64,000 nucleotides of DNA from Streptomyces sp. CB01201 (GTDB lineage Bacteria; Actinomycetota; Actinomycetes; Streptomycetales; Streptomycetaceae): contig NZ_NNBJ01000014.1 in NCBI RefSeq assembly GCF_002803085.1, forward strand, positions 1 through 64,000, given 5' to 3'. Positions within the stretch are counted from its first letter, which is position 1; each line of letters begins with the position of its first letter. A program made the position numbers and the translations under genes. Shown here one piece after another: positions 34,981-44,066 of the stretch. The notes under the pieces are model-generated. The model worked only from the letters and a program-made list of their open reading frames with translations. It did not search any database and had not been told where the DNA came from.

Positions 34981-35177
34981 TAATTCTTTCCCTCCCATAC
35001 CGATGCCACGCCACGGGACGTCACCGTTCCCTTACAGCCCACCATATTGCCGGACCGATCCACAACCCTTGCATTCCTCTATTCTCGGTCGAATCTCCGT
35101 GGACTCCGGGATTTCCTTCTTGCTGTCGGGTGAATCCGGTCGTTAACATGGTCGGAAATCAAGGACAGGGGCATAAC

Positions 35178-36053
35178 GTGAAAGGGATTATTCTCGCCGG
35201 CGGTTCGGGATCACGGCTCCATCCAATAACTGTCTCCGTATCGAAGCAACTGCTTCCGGTGGGCGACAAGCCGATGATCTACTATCCGCTTTCGGTGCTG
35301 ATGCTCGCGGGTATCAAGGAGATCCTGCTCATCTGCACCGAGCGCGACCTGGAGCAGTTCCGCAGACTCCTGGGCGACGGAACCCAGCTCGGCATCCGGA
35401 TCGACTACGCCGTCCAGAACCGGCCGGCCGGACTGGCCGAGGCCTTCGTCATCGGCGCCGACCATGTGGGCGACGACGATGTCGCCCTGGTCCTGGGGGA
35501 CAACATCTTCCACGGCTACCACTTCTACGACCTGCTCCAGAACAACGTCCGGGACGTGCGGGGCTGTGTGCTGTTCGGCTACCCCGTGGAGGACCCGGAG
35601 CGCTACGGGGTGGGCGAGACCGACGCCTCGGGCCGCCTCGTCTCCCTGGAGGAGAAGCCGATCAGGCCGCGCTCCGACCTCGCCATCACCGGGCTCTATC
35701 TGTACGACAACGAAGTGCTCGACATCGCCAAGAACCTTCGCCCGTCGGCCCGCGGAGAACTGGAGATCACCGATGTGAACCGGAATTACCTGGCCCGCGG
35801 CCGAGCCCGCCTTGTCGACCTCGGCCGCGGTTTCGCCTGGCTCGACGCCGGAACTCCGGAATCCCTGCTCCAGGCCTCCCAGTATGTCCGGACCCTGGAA
35901 GAACGCCAGGGCGTGCGCATCGCCTGCGTGGAGGAGATCGCCCTGCGCATGGGATTCATCGACCCGGAAAGGTGCCACCAGCTCGGCGAGAAGATGTCCC
36001 AGTCGGGTTATGGCCGATACGTGATGTCGGTGGCCCGCGAAATGTCGTCCTGA
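35178..36053 (+). CDS. aknY: Glucose-1-phosphate thymidylyltransferase
   Basis: 291 residues, RmlA short form. The nucleotide-binding loop is GGSGSRLHPIT (residues 8-18), then SKQLLPVGDKPMIYYPL. The start is a GTG at 35178 with AGGGG upstream; an ATG at 35130 is in frame but would add an atypical leader. It makes dTDP-glucose, the common precursor for the three sugars. Divergent from aknZ and tail-to-tail with aknX2. Confidence 0.94.
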   Translation: MKGIILAGGSGSRLHPITVSVSKQLLPVGDKPMIYYPLSVLMLAGIKEILLICTERDLEQFRRLLGDGTQLGIRIDYAVQNRPAGLAEAFVIGADHVGDDDVALVLGDNIFHGYHFYDLLQNNVRDVRGCVLFGYPVEDPERYGVGETDASGRLVSLEEKPIRPRSDLAITGLYLYDNEVLDIAKNLRPSARGELEITDVNRNYLARGRARLVDLGRGFAWLDAGTPESLLQASQYVRTLEERQGVRIACVEEIALRMGFIDPERCHQLGEKMSQSGYGRYVMSVAREMSS

Positions 36054-36065
36054 CGCCTGCGCCAC

Positions 36066-36782
36066 TCACGCCGATTCGCGTACACCGACGAAGAGACCAC
36101 GACCGGTCGGGCCGTCCGCCAGGAGCTCCACGGAACAACCGGCGTCGGTGAACGCGGAGACGTACTCGTCCTTGGTGAAGAGGGTCAGGACGTCGATCTC
36201 GGTGAACTCCTTGATGCCGGCGGCGTCGCCCACGGTGAAGCGGACCTCCATACGGGTGGCCCGGCCCTTGCGGGTGGTGTGCGAGATCCGCGCGATGGTG
36301 CGGTGCTCCTCCCGGGCCAGGTCACCCGCGACATAGCCCTCGATGAAGTTCTCCGGGAACCACCAGGGTTCGACGACCAGGACGCCGCCGGGCTCCAGAT
36401 GGCCGGCCATCGACCCGATGGCGGCCCGCATGTCGGCCACCGTCTCCAGATAGCCGATGGCGCAGAACATACAGCTCACCGCCGAGTAGCTGCGGCCCAG
36501 CGCGAAGTCGCGCATGTCTCCCGCGTGCACCGTGACGTCGGGCAGCCGCTGCTCGGCGAGCCGGCGCATCGGCTCCGCGATCTCCAGTCCCTCGGCGACC
36601 TCGAACAGCGTGCTGAACACGCTGAGATGGGCGCCGGTGCCGCAGGCGACGTCGAGCAGCGAGTCGGCTCCGGGGCGGCGTTCGGCGATGAGGCGGGCGA
36701 CGTCCCTGGCCTCCTGCCCCCAGTCCTTGCCCCGGCTTCGGTAGATGGTCTCGTACACGTCCGCGAGTTCCCGGCCGTACAT
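36066..36782 (-). CDS. aknX2: Amino-sugar N,N-dimethyltransferase
   Basis: 238 residues; the ATG follows AGGAGGAG. Motif I is LLDVACGTGAHLSVF, then GDMRDFALGRSYSAVSCMF and VEPWWFPENF, the DesVI/TylM1 pattern. It dimethylates the 3-amino group to give L-rhodosamine. Downstream of aknW on the same strand. Its paralogue at 16052 shares the whole fold and these motifs but sits 20 kb away. Confidence 0.92.
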   Translation of the reverse strand: MYGRELADVYETIYRSRGKDWGQEARDVARLIAERRPGADSLLDVACGTGAHLSVFSTLFEVAEGLEIAEPMRRLAEQRLPDVTVHAGDMRDFALGRSYSAVSCMFCAIGYLETVADMRAAIGSMAGHLEPGGVLVVEPWWFPENFIEGYVAGDLAREEHRTIARISHTTRKGRATRMEVRFTVGDAAGIKEFTEIDVLTLFTKDEYVSAFTDAGCSVELLADGPTGRGLFVGVRESA

Positions 36783-36841
36783 GTGGGTCTCCTCCTGTGG
36801 TCGCCCCGCAGGGCGCGTCGTCCGCTCGCCTGGCACGCTCC

Positions 36842-37621
36842 TCAGTCGTCGAGCAGCGCCACCGCCCTCGCCCAGCCGGCGCCCGCGCCGACGATCCGGA
36901 CCGGGAAGCACGCGACACGGAAGCCCTGGGAGACCGGCAGCCGGTCGAGCCCGGCGAGCCGTTCGACCTGGCAGTACTCCCGGTCCCGGCCGATCATGTG
37001 GGCGGGCCACAGCACCGAGCGGTCACCCGTCTCCCGGTAGCGGGCGATGATGTCGCCGAAGGGCGCGTCCAGGCTGAACGCGTCCGTGCCGATCACCCGG
37101 ACTCCCTGGTCGAGCAGCAGGTGCACGGCCGAGCCGTCGAGCCCGGTGAAGTCCGTGAAGTACTTCTGCGTCCCCGACCACGCGTCGGCGCCGGTCCTGA
37201 GCAGCACGATGTCCATGGGGGAGAGGGTGTGCCCGATCCGGTCCAGTTCCCGCTGCACCACGTCGGCGCCGGCCGCGCCCGTGCCCTGGTCGCTCAGGTC
37301 GAGCACGACCGCGGGCCGGAAGAACCAGTCGAGCGGCATCTCGTCGATGTGGCGCGGCGGCCCGTCGCGGTAGGAGGCGCGCGTGCCGTAGTGCGAGGGC
37401 GCGTCGACGTGCGTACCGGTGTGGGTCGTCAACTGGAGGCGGTCGAGCGAGAGGAACTCGCCCTCCGGCAGCTCCGCCGGGTCGAACGCGATCCCGAAGT
37501 GGTCACGCATCTCATCGCTCATGTGCGCCGCGGCCTCCTTCGGGCCGAGCACGTCGTGCACCACGGGATCGGGCTCGAAACCCGCCGCGTCCACGGGCGA
37601 GGACAGGTCGATGATGCGCAC
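36842..37621 (-). CDS. aknW: Second/third-ring polyketide cyclase (DpsY-like)
   Basis: 259 residues from a GTG start. It belongs to the kynurenine-formamidase-like cyclase family: the metal-binding motif HTGTHVDAPSHYG and an N-terminal IIDLSSPVD segment are present. DpsY/AknW directs closure of the later rings to aklanonic acid and prevents shunt products. Operon with aknX2 on the minus strand, divergent from aknV. Confidence 0.92.
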   Translation of the reverse strand: MRIIDLSSPVDAAGFEPDPVVHDVLGPKEAAAHMSDEMRDHFGIAFDPAELPEGEFLSLDRLQLTTHTGTHVDAPSHYGTRASYRDGPPRHIDEMPLDWFFRPAVVLDLSDQGTGAAGADVVQRELDRIGHTLSPMDIVLLRTGADAWSGTQKYFTDFTGLDGSAVHLLLDQGVRVIGTDAFSLDAPFGDIIARYRETGDRSVLWPAHMIGRDREYCQVERLAGLDRLPVSQGFRVACFPVRIVGAGAGWARAVALLDD

Positions 37622-37829
37622 ACGAGCCTCCCGGCGATGGGTTCCTGCAAGTCAGCCCATGTTCACCAGCGCGGCTGGAAGAGCGTTGGAGCTTGGATGA
37701 ACGACCGCCTGCGCGCCCGCACACCCCGCGCTCGATCGATCCTGGAGAAGCCGCTGACACCGTCGTGACCCATCGGGAACCCGGGAACGCACCCGCCCCG
37801 GCACGAGGGAGCGGCGGAAGGGACACGGC

Positions 37830-38264
37830 ATGGCAGCACAGGCCCCGACGGCCCCGGCGGAGGTCTACGCCGAGGTACAGCACTTCTACGCACGGCAGAT
37901 GCGGCACCTGGACTCGGGCGAGGCCGAAGTCTGGGCCGGCACCTTCACCGCGGACGGCTCCTTCGCGCCGCCGTCGCTCCCGGAACCGGTACGCGGCCGC
38001 CCGGCCCTGACCGAGGGCGCCCGCAAGGCCGCCGCGGGCCTCGCCGCCGCGGGCGAGACGCACCGCCACTGGGTCGGCATGCTCACCGTCACCCCGGCGG
38101 ACGACGGCTCACTGACGGCCGAGAGCCAGGTCTCGATCATCGCGGTTCCGCGGGGCGGCCCGGCCCGGCTGCACCTGGTGTGCACCTGCCGGGACGTCCT
38201 GGTGCGCGAGGCGGGCGAACTCCTGGTCAGGGAAAGGGTGGTGACCCGTGACGACCGGCCGTAG
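37830..38264 (+). CDS. aknV: SnoaL/NTF2-like protein AknV
   Basis: 144 residues with an NTF2-like pattern. It begins VYAEVQHFYARQMRHLDSGEAEVWAGTF-like and is plainly homologous to the C-terminal domain of AknE1 (shared FYARQMR, EPVRGR, RHW and CDVLV-type segments). No catalytic Asp/His equivalent to AknH is evident to me. The symbol follows its place between aknU and aknW. It could be a cyclase assistant or a small tailoring enzyme; the function is unproven. It begins the plus-strand aknV-U-T-S-R run. Confidence 0.75.
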   Translation: MAAQAPTAPAEVYAEVQHFYARQMRHLDSGEAEVWAGTFTADGSFAPPSLPEPVRGRPALTEGARKAAAGLAAAGETHRHWVGMLTVTPADDGSLTAESQVSIIAVPRGGPARLHLVCTCRDVLVREAGELLVRERVVTRDDRP

Positions 38265-38309
38265 CGGAAGCAGGCCGCGCTTCGGGCGGCCCGGCCCCCG
38301 GTCCCGCAC

Positions 38310-39080
38310 ATGAGCGCGGCCCAGGCCCCGACGACGCCTCGGGGCGTGATCGTCACCGGCGGCGGGACCGGCATCGGGCGGGCCACGGCCCGCGCCTTCG
38401 CGGACCGCGGCGACCGGGTACTCGTCGTGGGCCGTACGCCCGCGACCCTGGCCGGGACGGCCGAGGGACACCCCGGCATCAGCGTCCTGGCCGCCGACCT
38501 CACCGACCCGGACACCCCCGGGGCCGTCACCGCCGCGGCGCTGGACGCCTTCGGCCGAATCGACGTGCTGGTCAACAACGCGGCCACCGGCGGATTCGCC
38601 TCTCTCGCCCAGACCACGCGGGAAACCGTCATCGACCAGCTCGGCAGCAATCTCCTGGCCCCGCTGCTGCTGACCCGGCAGACCCTGGACGCCCTCGGCG
38701 CCGAGGGCGGCGGAACCGTTCTGAACATCGGCTCGGCCGGCGCGCTGGGCCTGCGTGCCTGGCCGGAGAACGGGGTCTACGGCGCCGCCAAGGCCGGGCT
38801 CGACTTCCTCACCAGGACCTGGGCCGTGGAACTGGCATCCCGCGGCATCCGGGTCCTCGGCCTGGCGCCGGGCGTGATCGACACCGGCATCGGTGAACGG
38901 TCCGGCATGTCCCAGGAGGCCTACGCGGGCTTCCTTCAGCAGATCGCCGCGCGCGTCCCGGCCGGCCGGGTCGGCCGCCCCGAGGACATCGCCTGGTGGG
39001 CCGTCCAGCTCGCCGATCCGCGCGCCGCCTACGCGACCGGAGCGGTGCTCGCGGTCGACGGCGGTCTGTCCCTCACCTGA
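38310..39080 (+). CDS. aknU: Aklaviketone reductase (SDR)
   Basis: 256 residues. NADPH-binding TGGGTGIGRA (residues 13-22), NNAA, then Ser in IGSAGALG and YGAAK as the catalytic Tyr/Lys. It corresponds to AknU/DnrE, which reduces the C-7 ketone of aklaviketone to aklavinone, the step that creates the glycosylated hydroxyl. Followed closely by aknT. Confidence 0.92.
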   Translation: MSAAQAPTTPRGVIVTGGGTGIGRATARAFADRGDRVLVVGRTPATLAGTAEGHPGISVLAADLTDPDTPGAVTAAALDAFGRIDVLVNNAATGGFASLAQTTRETVIDQLGSNLLAPLLLTRQTLDALGAEGGGTVLNIGSAGALGLRAWPENGVYGAAKAGLDFLTRTWAVELASRGIRVLGLAPGVIDTGIGERSGMSQEAYAGFLQQIAARVPAGRVGRPEDIAWWAVQLADPRAAYATGAVLAVDGGLSLT

Positions 39081-39103
39081 ACCACGCCCCGAAGGAGACC
39101 GCC

Positions 39104-40459
39104 GTGACATATACGGACACCGACGAGACGGCCACCGACGAGAGCCCCGCGGCGCCCGAGGAGGTTGAGCAGACCGACAGCGAGCTGGGCCGTCATCTCC
39201 TGACCGCCCGAGGCTTCCACTGGATCTACGGAACCAGTGGCGATCCCTACGCCCTGACGCTGCGCGCGGAGAGCGACGACCCGGTGGTGCTCGCGCGCCG
39301 CATACGGGAATCGGAGACACCGCTGTGGCAGAGCGCCGCGGGGGCCTGGGTCACCGGCCGGCACGGTGTGGCCGCCGAGGTGCTGGCCGACCCGCGGCTG
39401 AGCCTGCGCCACGCCGACCTGCCGGGTCCGCAGCGGCACGTCTTCTCGGATGCCTGGAGCAATCCGCTGCTGTGCCACATCGTCCCGCTGGACCGGGCCT
39501 TCCTGCACGCCTCGGGCGCCGACCACGCGCGCTGGGAGCGGTCGGCGGCACCGGTGCTCGGCGCGGCCGCGGCGGACGGGCACCGCAAGAGCGCCGAACG
39601 CGTGCACCAGGAGACCGCCGACGGACTCGGTGCCGCCTTCGATCTCATGGCGGACTATTCCCGCCCGGTGGCCACCGAAGCCGCCGCGGCGCTGCTCGGG
39701 GTCCCGGACGCGCAGCGGACACGCTTCGCCCGCGCCTGTCTGGCCCTGGGTGTCGCGCTCGACGCGGCGCTCTGCCCGCAGCCGCTCGCCGTCACCCGCC
39801 GGCTCACCGAGGCGATCGAGGATGTCCGCGCCCTAGTCGGCGAGCTCGTCGCGGCTCGGCGGGCCGAGCCGGGTGACGATCTGCTCAGCACGGTCCTGAG
39901 CGCGGGCTCCGCCGACTCCGCCGGCTCTCGCGCCCAGGACGCACTCGCGGTCGGTGTGCTGACCGCCGCGGTGGGCGTCGAGTTCACCGCCGGGCTCATC
40001 AACAACGCCCTGGAGGCACTCCTCGCCCATCCCCGGCAGTGGGCGCTGCTCGGCGAGAGCCCGGAACTGGCGGCCGGCGCGGTGGAGGAGACGCTGCGTC
40101 ACGCGCCGCCGGTGCGGTTGGAGAGCCGGATCGCCGCCGAGGACCTCACCCTGGCCGGTCAGGACATCCCCGCCGGCGCCCAGGTCGTGGTCCACGTCGG
40201 AGCGGCCAACCGGGATCCCGAGGCGTTCTTGGCCCCGGACCACTTCGACCTCACCCGGCCCCCGGGACCGGGGCACTTGTCGCTGTCCGGCCCGCACACC
40301 GCTCTGTTCGGGGCGTTCGCCCGGCTCCAGGCCGAGACCGCGGTACGCACCCTGCGGGAGCGCCACCCCCGGCTGGCCCCGGCCGACGGCGTCCAGCGCC
40401 GGATGCGATCCCCCGTCCTGGGCGGAGTGCTGCGGTGCGCGCTCACCACCTCCGCGTGA
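39104..40459 (+). CDS. aknT: P450-like glycosyltransferase activator lacking the heme cysteine
   Basis: 451 residues from a GTG start after GAAGGAG. It has a cytochrome P450 fold, including an ExxR-like EETLRHAPPVRLESR stretch. In the heme-binding loop (LSLSGPHTALFGAFARLQ) the Cys ligand is replaced by Ala, so it cannot be a thiolate-ligated monooxygenase. This is the known state of AknT/DesVIII/DnrQ helpers, which bind and activate the partner glycosyltransferase. The partner AknS is encoded 67 bases downstream. Confidence 0.93.
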   Translation: MTYTDTDETATDESPAAPEEVEQTDSELGRHLLTARGFHWIYGTSGDPYALTLRAESDDPVVLARRIRESETPLWQSAAGAWVTGRHGVAAEVLADPRLSLRHADLPGPQRHVFSDAWSNPLLCHIVPLDRAFLHASGADHARWERSAAPVLGAAAADGHRKSAERVHQETADGLGAAFDLMADYSRPVATEAAAALLGVPDAQRTRFARACLALGVALDAALCPQPLAVTRRLTEAIEDVRALVGELVAARRAEPGDDLLSTVLSAGSADSAGSRAQDALAVGVLTAAVGVEFTAGLINNALEALLAHPRQWALLGESPELAAGAVEETLRHAPPVRLESRIAAEDLTLAGQDIPAGAQVVVHVGAANRDPEAFLAPDHFDLTRPPGPGHLSLSGPHTALFGAFARLQAETAVRTLRERHPRLAPADGVQRRMRSPVLGGVLRCALTTSA

Positions 40460-40526
40460 GGTGCGCCGGGCCGCCCGGGCGCGGCACCGCCGGAGTTTCG
40501 ACCGAGCCGCAGAGAGAGGACCGGCC

Positions 40527-41861
40527 ATGCGGGTACTGCTGACGTCCTTCGCGATGGACGCGCACTTCAACGGGTCCGTGCCGCTCGCCTGGGCGCTGCG
40601 GGCCGCCGGGCACGAGGTACGGGTGGCGAGCCAGCCCGCCCTGACGGGGAGCATCACGGCGGCCGGACTGACCGCCGTCCCGGTGGGAGCCGACCACGGT
40701 CTCGACGAGATGGTCAAGGGGGTGGGTGACTCCGTGCTGTCCCACCACGCCAACCAGTCGCTTGACCCCGATGCCCCCGGACAGCTCACCCCGGCCTTCC
40801 TCACGGGCTGGGACACGATGATGACCGCCACCTTCTTCGCCCTGGTCAACGACGATCCGATGGTCGACGGACTCGTCGCGTTCGCCCGCGACTGGAAGCC
40901 GGACCTCGTCCTCTGGGAGCCGTTCACGTTCGCGGGCGCGGTGGCCGCGAAGGTGACCGGCGCGGCCCACGCGCGGCTGCTGTCCTTCCCCGACATGTTC
41001 CTGCCGATGCGGCGGGCCTTCCTCGCGCAGCTCGCCCCCGGCCCCACGGCCGGGGACGGAGAGCGGCGGGGGGCGCACACCGAGGACTCCCTGGGCCAAT
41101 GGCTGGAGTGGACCCTCGGACGCTACGGCGTGCCCTTCGACGAGGAGGCGGTGACCGGGCAGTGGTCGGTCGACCAGGTACCGCGCAGCTTCCGCCCGCC
41201 GTCGGACGGACCGACCGTGGGCATGCGCTACATCCCGTACAACGGGCCGCTGCCCGCCGTCGTACCCGACTGGCTCCGGGTCCCGCCGACACGTCCGCGT
41301 GTGTGCGTCACCCTGGGGCTCACCGCTCGGACCTCGGAGTTCCCCAACGCCGTCCCGGTCGACCTGGTCCTCAAGGCGATCGAGGGGCTCGATGTCGAGG
41401 TGGTGGCCACGCTCGGCGCCGAGGAGCGGGCGCTGCTGACCCACGTCCCGGACAATGTGCGCCTGGTGGACCACATACCGCTGCACGCGCTGCTTCCGAC
41501 CTGCGCGGCCATCGTGCACCACGGCGGTGCCGGGACCTGGTCGACGGCCCTCGTCGAGGGCGTCCCGCAGATCGCCATGGGCTGGATCTGGGACGCGATC
41601 GAGCGGGCGCGCCGCCAGCAGGAACTGGGCGCCGGTCTCCATCTGCCCTCCCACGAGGTGACGGTGGAAGGACTGCGGAGCAGGCTGGTGCGGCTCCTGG
41701 AGGAGCCCTCGTTCGCCGCGGCCGCCGCGCGGCTGCGCACCGAGGCCGCGTCCGAACCGACCCCGGCGGAGGTCGTCCCCGTACTGGAGCGGCTGACCGC
41801 CCAGCACCACGCCCACGGGCGCCGACGTCCAGGAGGTACGTCCCCATCATGCGTGTCCTGA
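40527..41861 (+). CDS. aknS: Anthracycline rhodosaminyl transferase AknS
   Basis: 444 residues, GT-B family 1. The N-terminus MRVLLTSFAMDAHFNGSVPLAWAL binds the acceptor, and the C-terminal donor motif is HHGGAGTWSTALVEGVPQ. With AknT it attaches L-rhodosamine to O-7 of the aglycone. It differs from AknK mainly in the acceptor domain. The 3' end overlaps aknR by 13 bases. Confidence 0.93.
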   Translation: MRVLLTSFAMDAHFNGSVPLAWALRAAGHEVRVASQPALTGSITAAGLTAVPVGADHGLDEMVKGVGDSVLSHHANQSLDPDAPGQLTPAFLTGWDTMMTATFFALVNDDPMVDGLVAFARDWKPDLVLWEPFTFAGAVAAKVTGAAHARLLSFPDMFLPMRRAFLAQLAPGPTAGDGERRGAHTEDSLGQWLEWTLGRYGVPFDEEAVTGQWSVDQVPRSFRPPSDGPTVGMRYIPYNGPLPAVVPDWLRVPPTRPRVCVTLGLTARTSEFPNAVPVDLVLKAIEGLDVEVVATLGAEERALLTHVPDNVRLVDHIPLHALLPTCAAIVHHGGAGTWSTALVEGVPQIAMGWIWDAIERARRQQELGAGLHLPSHEVTVEGLRSRLVRLLEEPSFAAAAARLRTEAASEPTPAEVVPVLERLTAQHHAHGRRRPGGTSPSCVS

Positions 41862-42820
41862 TCACCGGCGGCGCCGGCTTCATCGGATCCCACTATGTGC
41901 GCTCCCTGCTGGCCGGCGGTCTGCCCGGCCCCCTGCCGAGCCGGGTGACCGTCATCGACCTGCTCACCTACGCGGGAAGCACGGACAACCTGCCCCTGGC
42001 GGACTCCCGGCTGGACTTCCGGCGGGTCGACATCCGCGACCTCGACGCACTCCTCGATGTGCTCCCCGGTCACGACGCGGTGGTGCACTTCGCGGCCGAG
42101 ACCCATGTCGACCGTTCCCTGACCGGTGCCGAGGAGTTCGTCCGCACCAATGTGCTGGGTACGCAGGCACTGCTGGAGGCGAGCCTGCGCTGCGGGATCG
42201 CCACCTTCGTGCACGTCTCGACCGACGAGGTCTACGGTTCCATCGCCGAGGGGACCTGGACGGAGGAGGAGCCGCTGCTGCCCAACTCGCCCTATGCGGC
42301 GTCGAAGGCCGGCAGCGACCTCGTCGCCCGCTCCTACTGGCGCACGCACGGGCTCGACGTGCGCACCACCCGGTGTGCCAACAACTACGGACCGCGCCAG
42401 CATCCGGAGAAGCTCATCCCGCTGTTCGTCACGGAGTTGCTGGCCGGCCGGAGCGTGCCGCTGTACGGGGACGGCAACAACGTCAGGGAGTGGCTGCACG
42501 TGGACGACCACTGCCGTGCCGTCCACGCGGTACTGACGGGCGGCCGGGCCGGAGAGATCTACAACATCGGCGGGGGCACGCACCTGACGAACCGTCAGAT
42601 GACCGCCAAGCTGCTGGAGTTGTGCGGCGCGGACTGGTCCCGGGTCCGCCAGGTGCCCGACCGCAAGGGCCACGACCTCCGGTACGCGGTGGACGACTCG
42701 AAGATCCGCACGGAACTCGGCTACCGGCCGCTGCGGTCGTTGGACGAGGGGCTGCGCGAGGTCGTCGACTGGTACCGCGGCCGGTCGTCCCGGCGACCGG
42801 GAACGGCCGAGCGGGTGTGA
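41849..42820 (+). CDS. aknR: dTDP-glucose 4,6-dehydratase
   Basis: 323 residues; the ATG at 41849 follows AGGAGG. Extended SDR of the RmlB type: GGAGFIGSHYVR (residues 7-18), STDEVYGS with the catalytic Asp-Glu, and YAASKAG. It turns dTDP-glucose into dTDP-4-keto-6-deoxyglucose, the branch point for the pathway sugars. Last gene of the plus-strand run before a hairpin. Confidence 0.95.
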   Translation: MRVLITGGAGFIGSHYVRSLLAGGLPGPLPSRVTVIDLLTYAGSTDNLPLADSRLDFRRVDIRDLDALLDVLPGHDAVVHFAAETHVDRSLTGAEEFVRTNVLGTQALLEASLRCGIATFVHVSTDEVYGSIAEGTWTEEEPLLPNSPYAASKAGSDLVARSYWRTHGLDVRTTRCANNYGPRQHPEKLIPLFVTELLAGRSVPLYGDGNNVREWLHVDDHCRAVHAVLTGGRAGEIYNIGGGTHLTNRQMTAKLLELCGADWSRVRQVPDRKGHDLRYAVDDSKIRTELGYRPLRSLDEGLREVVDWYRGRSSRRPGTAERV

Positions 42821-42821
42821 A

Positions 42822-42876
42822 CCGGCTCCCGTCGGGGGCGGCCGCGACGGCCGGGCCGGCCCCCGGCGGGAGCCGG
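42822..42876. terminator. Hairpin between convergent aknR and aknQ
   Basis: An 18-bp stem (42822-42839 with 42859-42876, one G-T wobble) just past the aknR stop codon. Confidence 0.85.
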
Positions 42877-42914
42877 GCGTGAAAGGCCCCGGCCCGCCCG
42901 TACCGGGCGCTGCC

Positions 42915-43904
42915 TCAGCCGCTGATGACCCGCGCGGCCTTGCGCACCTGCTCGACCAGGAGCGCCTGCCGCAGCAGTGCCTCGCCCAGGGCGGCCCGCC
43001 CGGTGCCCGACAGGGCCGCCGCGGCGAACGCGTCGAGCGCGTTGCCCACCTGGTGGTCGGCGGCCAGCGTCACCTCGGTGATCCGGTCCTGCTGTTCCAG
43101 GCGGACCGCCGGGCGGTGCTCCCGGGGCGGCGTGAAGGCCCGCGGCACGCTGATCCTTCCCCGGCTGCCCCACAGGGCGTACACGGACCGGTAGGAGTGC
43201 TGGAATCCGAAGTCGAGCTGCGCCGTCACACCGGTCGGCGTGGAGAGCAGCGCGCTCCCCGCGACATCGACACCGGTGGCCTCGTCGACGCGCAGACAGG
43301 CACCGAGGACGTCGAGTTCGCCGGCGAGGTGGAGCTGGGCCGCGCGCAGCGGATACACCCCGACGTCCAGCAGGGCGCCGCCGCCGAGCCGCGTGTCGTA
43401 CCGGAAGGACGCCGCATCGGGCGGCGGCACCCCGAAGGAGCTCGAAAAGACCCTCAGTTCGCCGATCTCGCCGGCCAGGTCCCGTACCGCCGCGTGCTGC
43501 GAGTGGTGCAGGAACATGAAGTTCTCGGTGAGCGCCAGATCGAACCGGGCGGCCAGCGCCACCAGTTCGGCACTCTGCGCGTACGTGGTGCTGAGCGGCT
43601 TCTCCACCAGGACGTGTTTGCCGGCGGTCAGCGCCTCCGCGACCCACTCGTGGTGCATTCCCGGCGGCAGCGGCACATAGACCGCGTCGATGTCGTCCCG
43701 GTCGAGCAGCGCCTTGTAGCCGGTCACCGCCGCGCACCCGAAACGGGCCGCGAGACGTTCGCTCCGCGCCCCGTCCCGGCTCGCCACGGCCACCAGCCGC
43801 ACCGACTGGTGCTCCACGAGCGCGGGCAGGATCCGGCGCACCGCGATATCGGCACAGCCCAGAACGCCCATGCGGAGTACGGGTCGTGGAGTGTCCTCGG
43901 GCAT
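42915..43904 (-). CDS. aknQ: dTDP-3,4-diketohexose 3-ketoreductase (Gfo/Idh/MocA)
   Basis: 329 residues. I start at the ATG of MPEDTPRPVL, 5 bases after GAGGTGG; a GTG four codons earlier is possible. The Rossmann motif GVLGCADIA is at the N-terminus, then VEKPLST and a beta-sheet C-terminal domain. It reduces C-3 after AknN has removed the C-2 hydroxyl, leading to 2-deoxyfucose and rhodinose. Divergent from aknP. Confidence 0.9.
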   Translation of the reverse strand: MPEDTPRPVLRMGVLGCADIAVRRILPALVEHQSVRLVAVASRDGARSERLAARFGCAAVTGYKALLDRDDIDAVYVPLPPGMHHEWVAEALTAGKHVLVEKPLSTTYAQSAELVALAARFDLALTENFMFLHHSQHAAVRDLAGEIGELRVFSSSFGVPPPDAASFRYDTRLGGGALLDVGVYPLRAAQLHLAGELDVLGACLRVDEATGVDVAGSALLSTPTGVTAQLDFGFQHSYRSVYALWGSRGRISVPRAFTPPREHRPAVRLEQQDRITEVTLAADHQVGNALDAFAAAALSGTGRAALGEALLRQALLVEQVRKAARVISG

Positions 43905-44066
43905 CTGCCACCTCACCTGTCGGATACGTCACCGATCAAGCTAGCCAGATCAGGTCGAAAACCCCTGGACGCCCGCTGGAGCAGGCTCTTTCCGCGCGGA
44001 CTCCATGGCTCCTGGACCGAGCGGCGCGAGCATGGCCCGGAGGCAATCCTTTGAGGAGGGACGGCT

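Noticed and set aside
39104..40459. P450 hydroxylase acting on the aglycone
   Set aside because: The heme-ligating Cys is absent and the gene neighbours aknS; helper function fits better.
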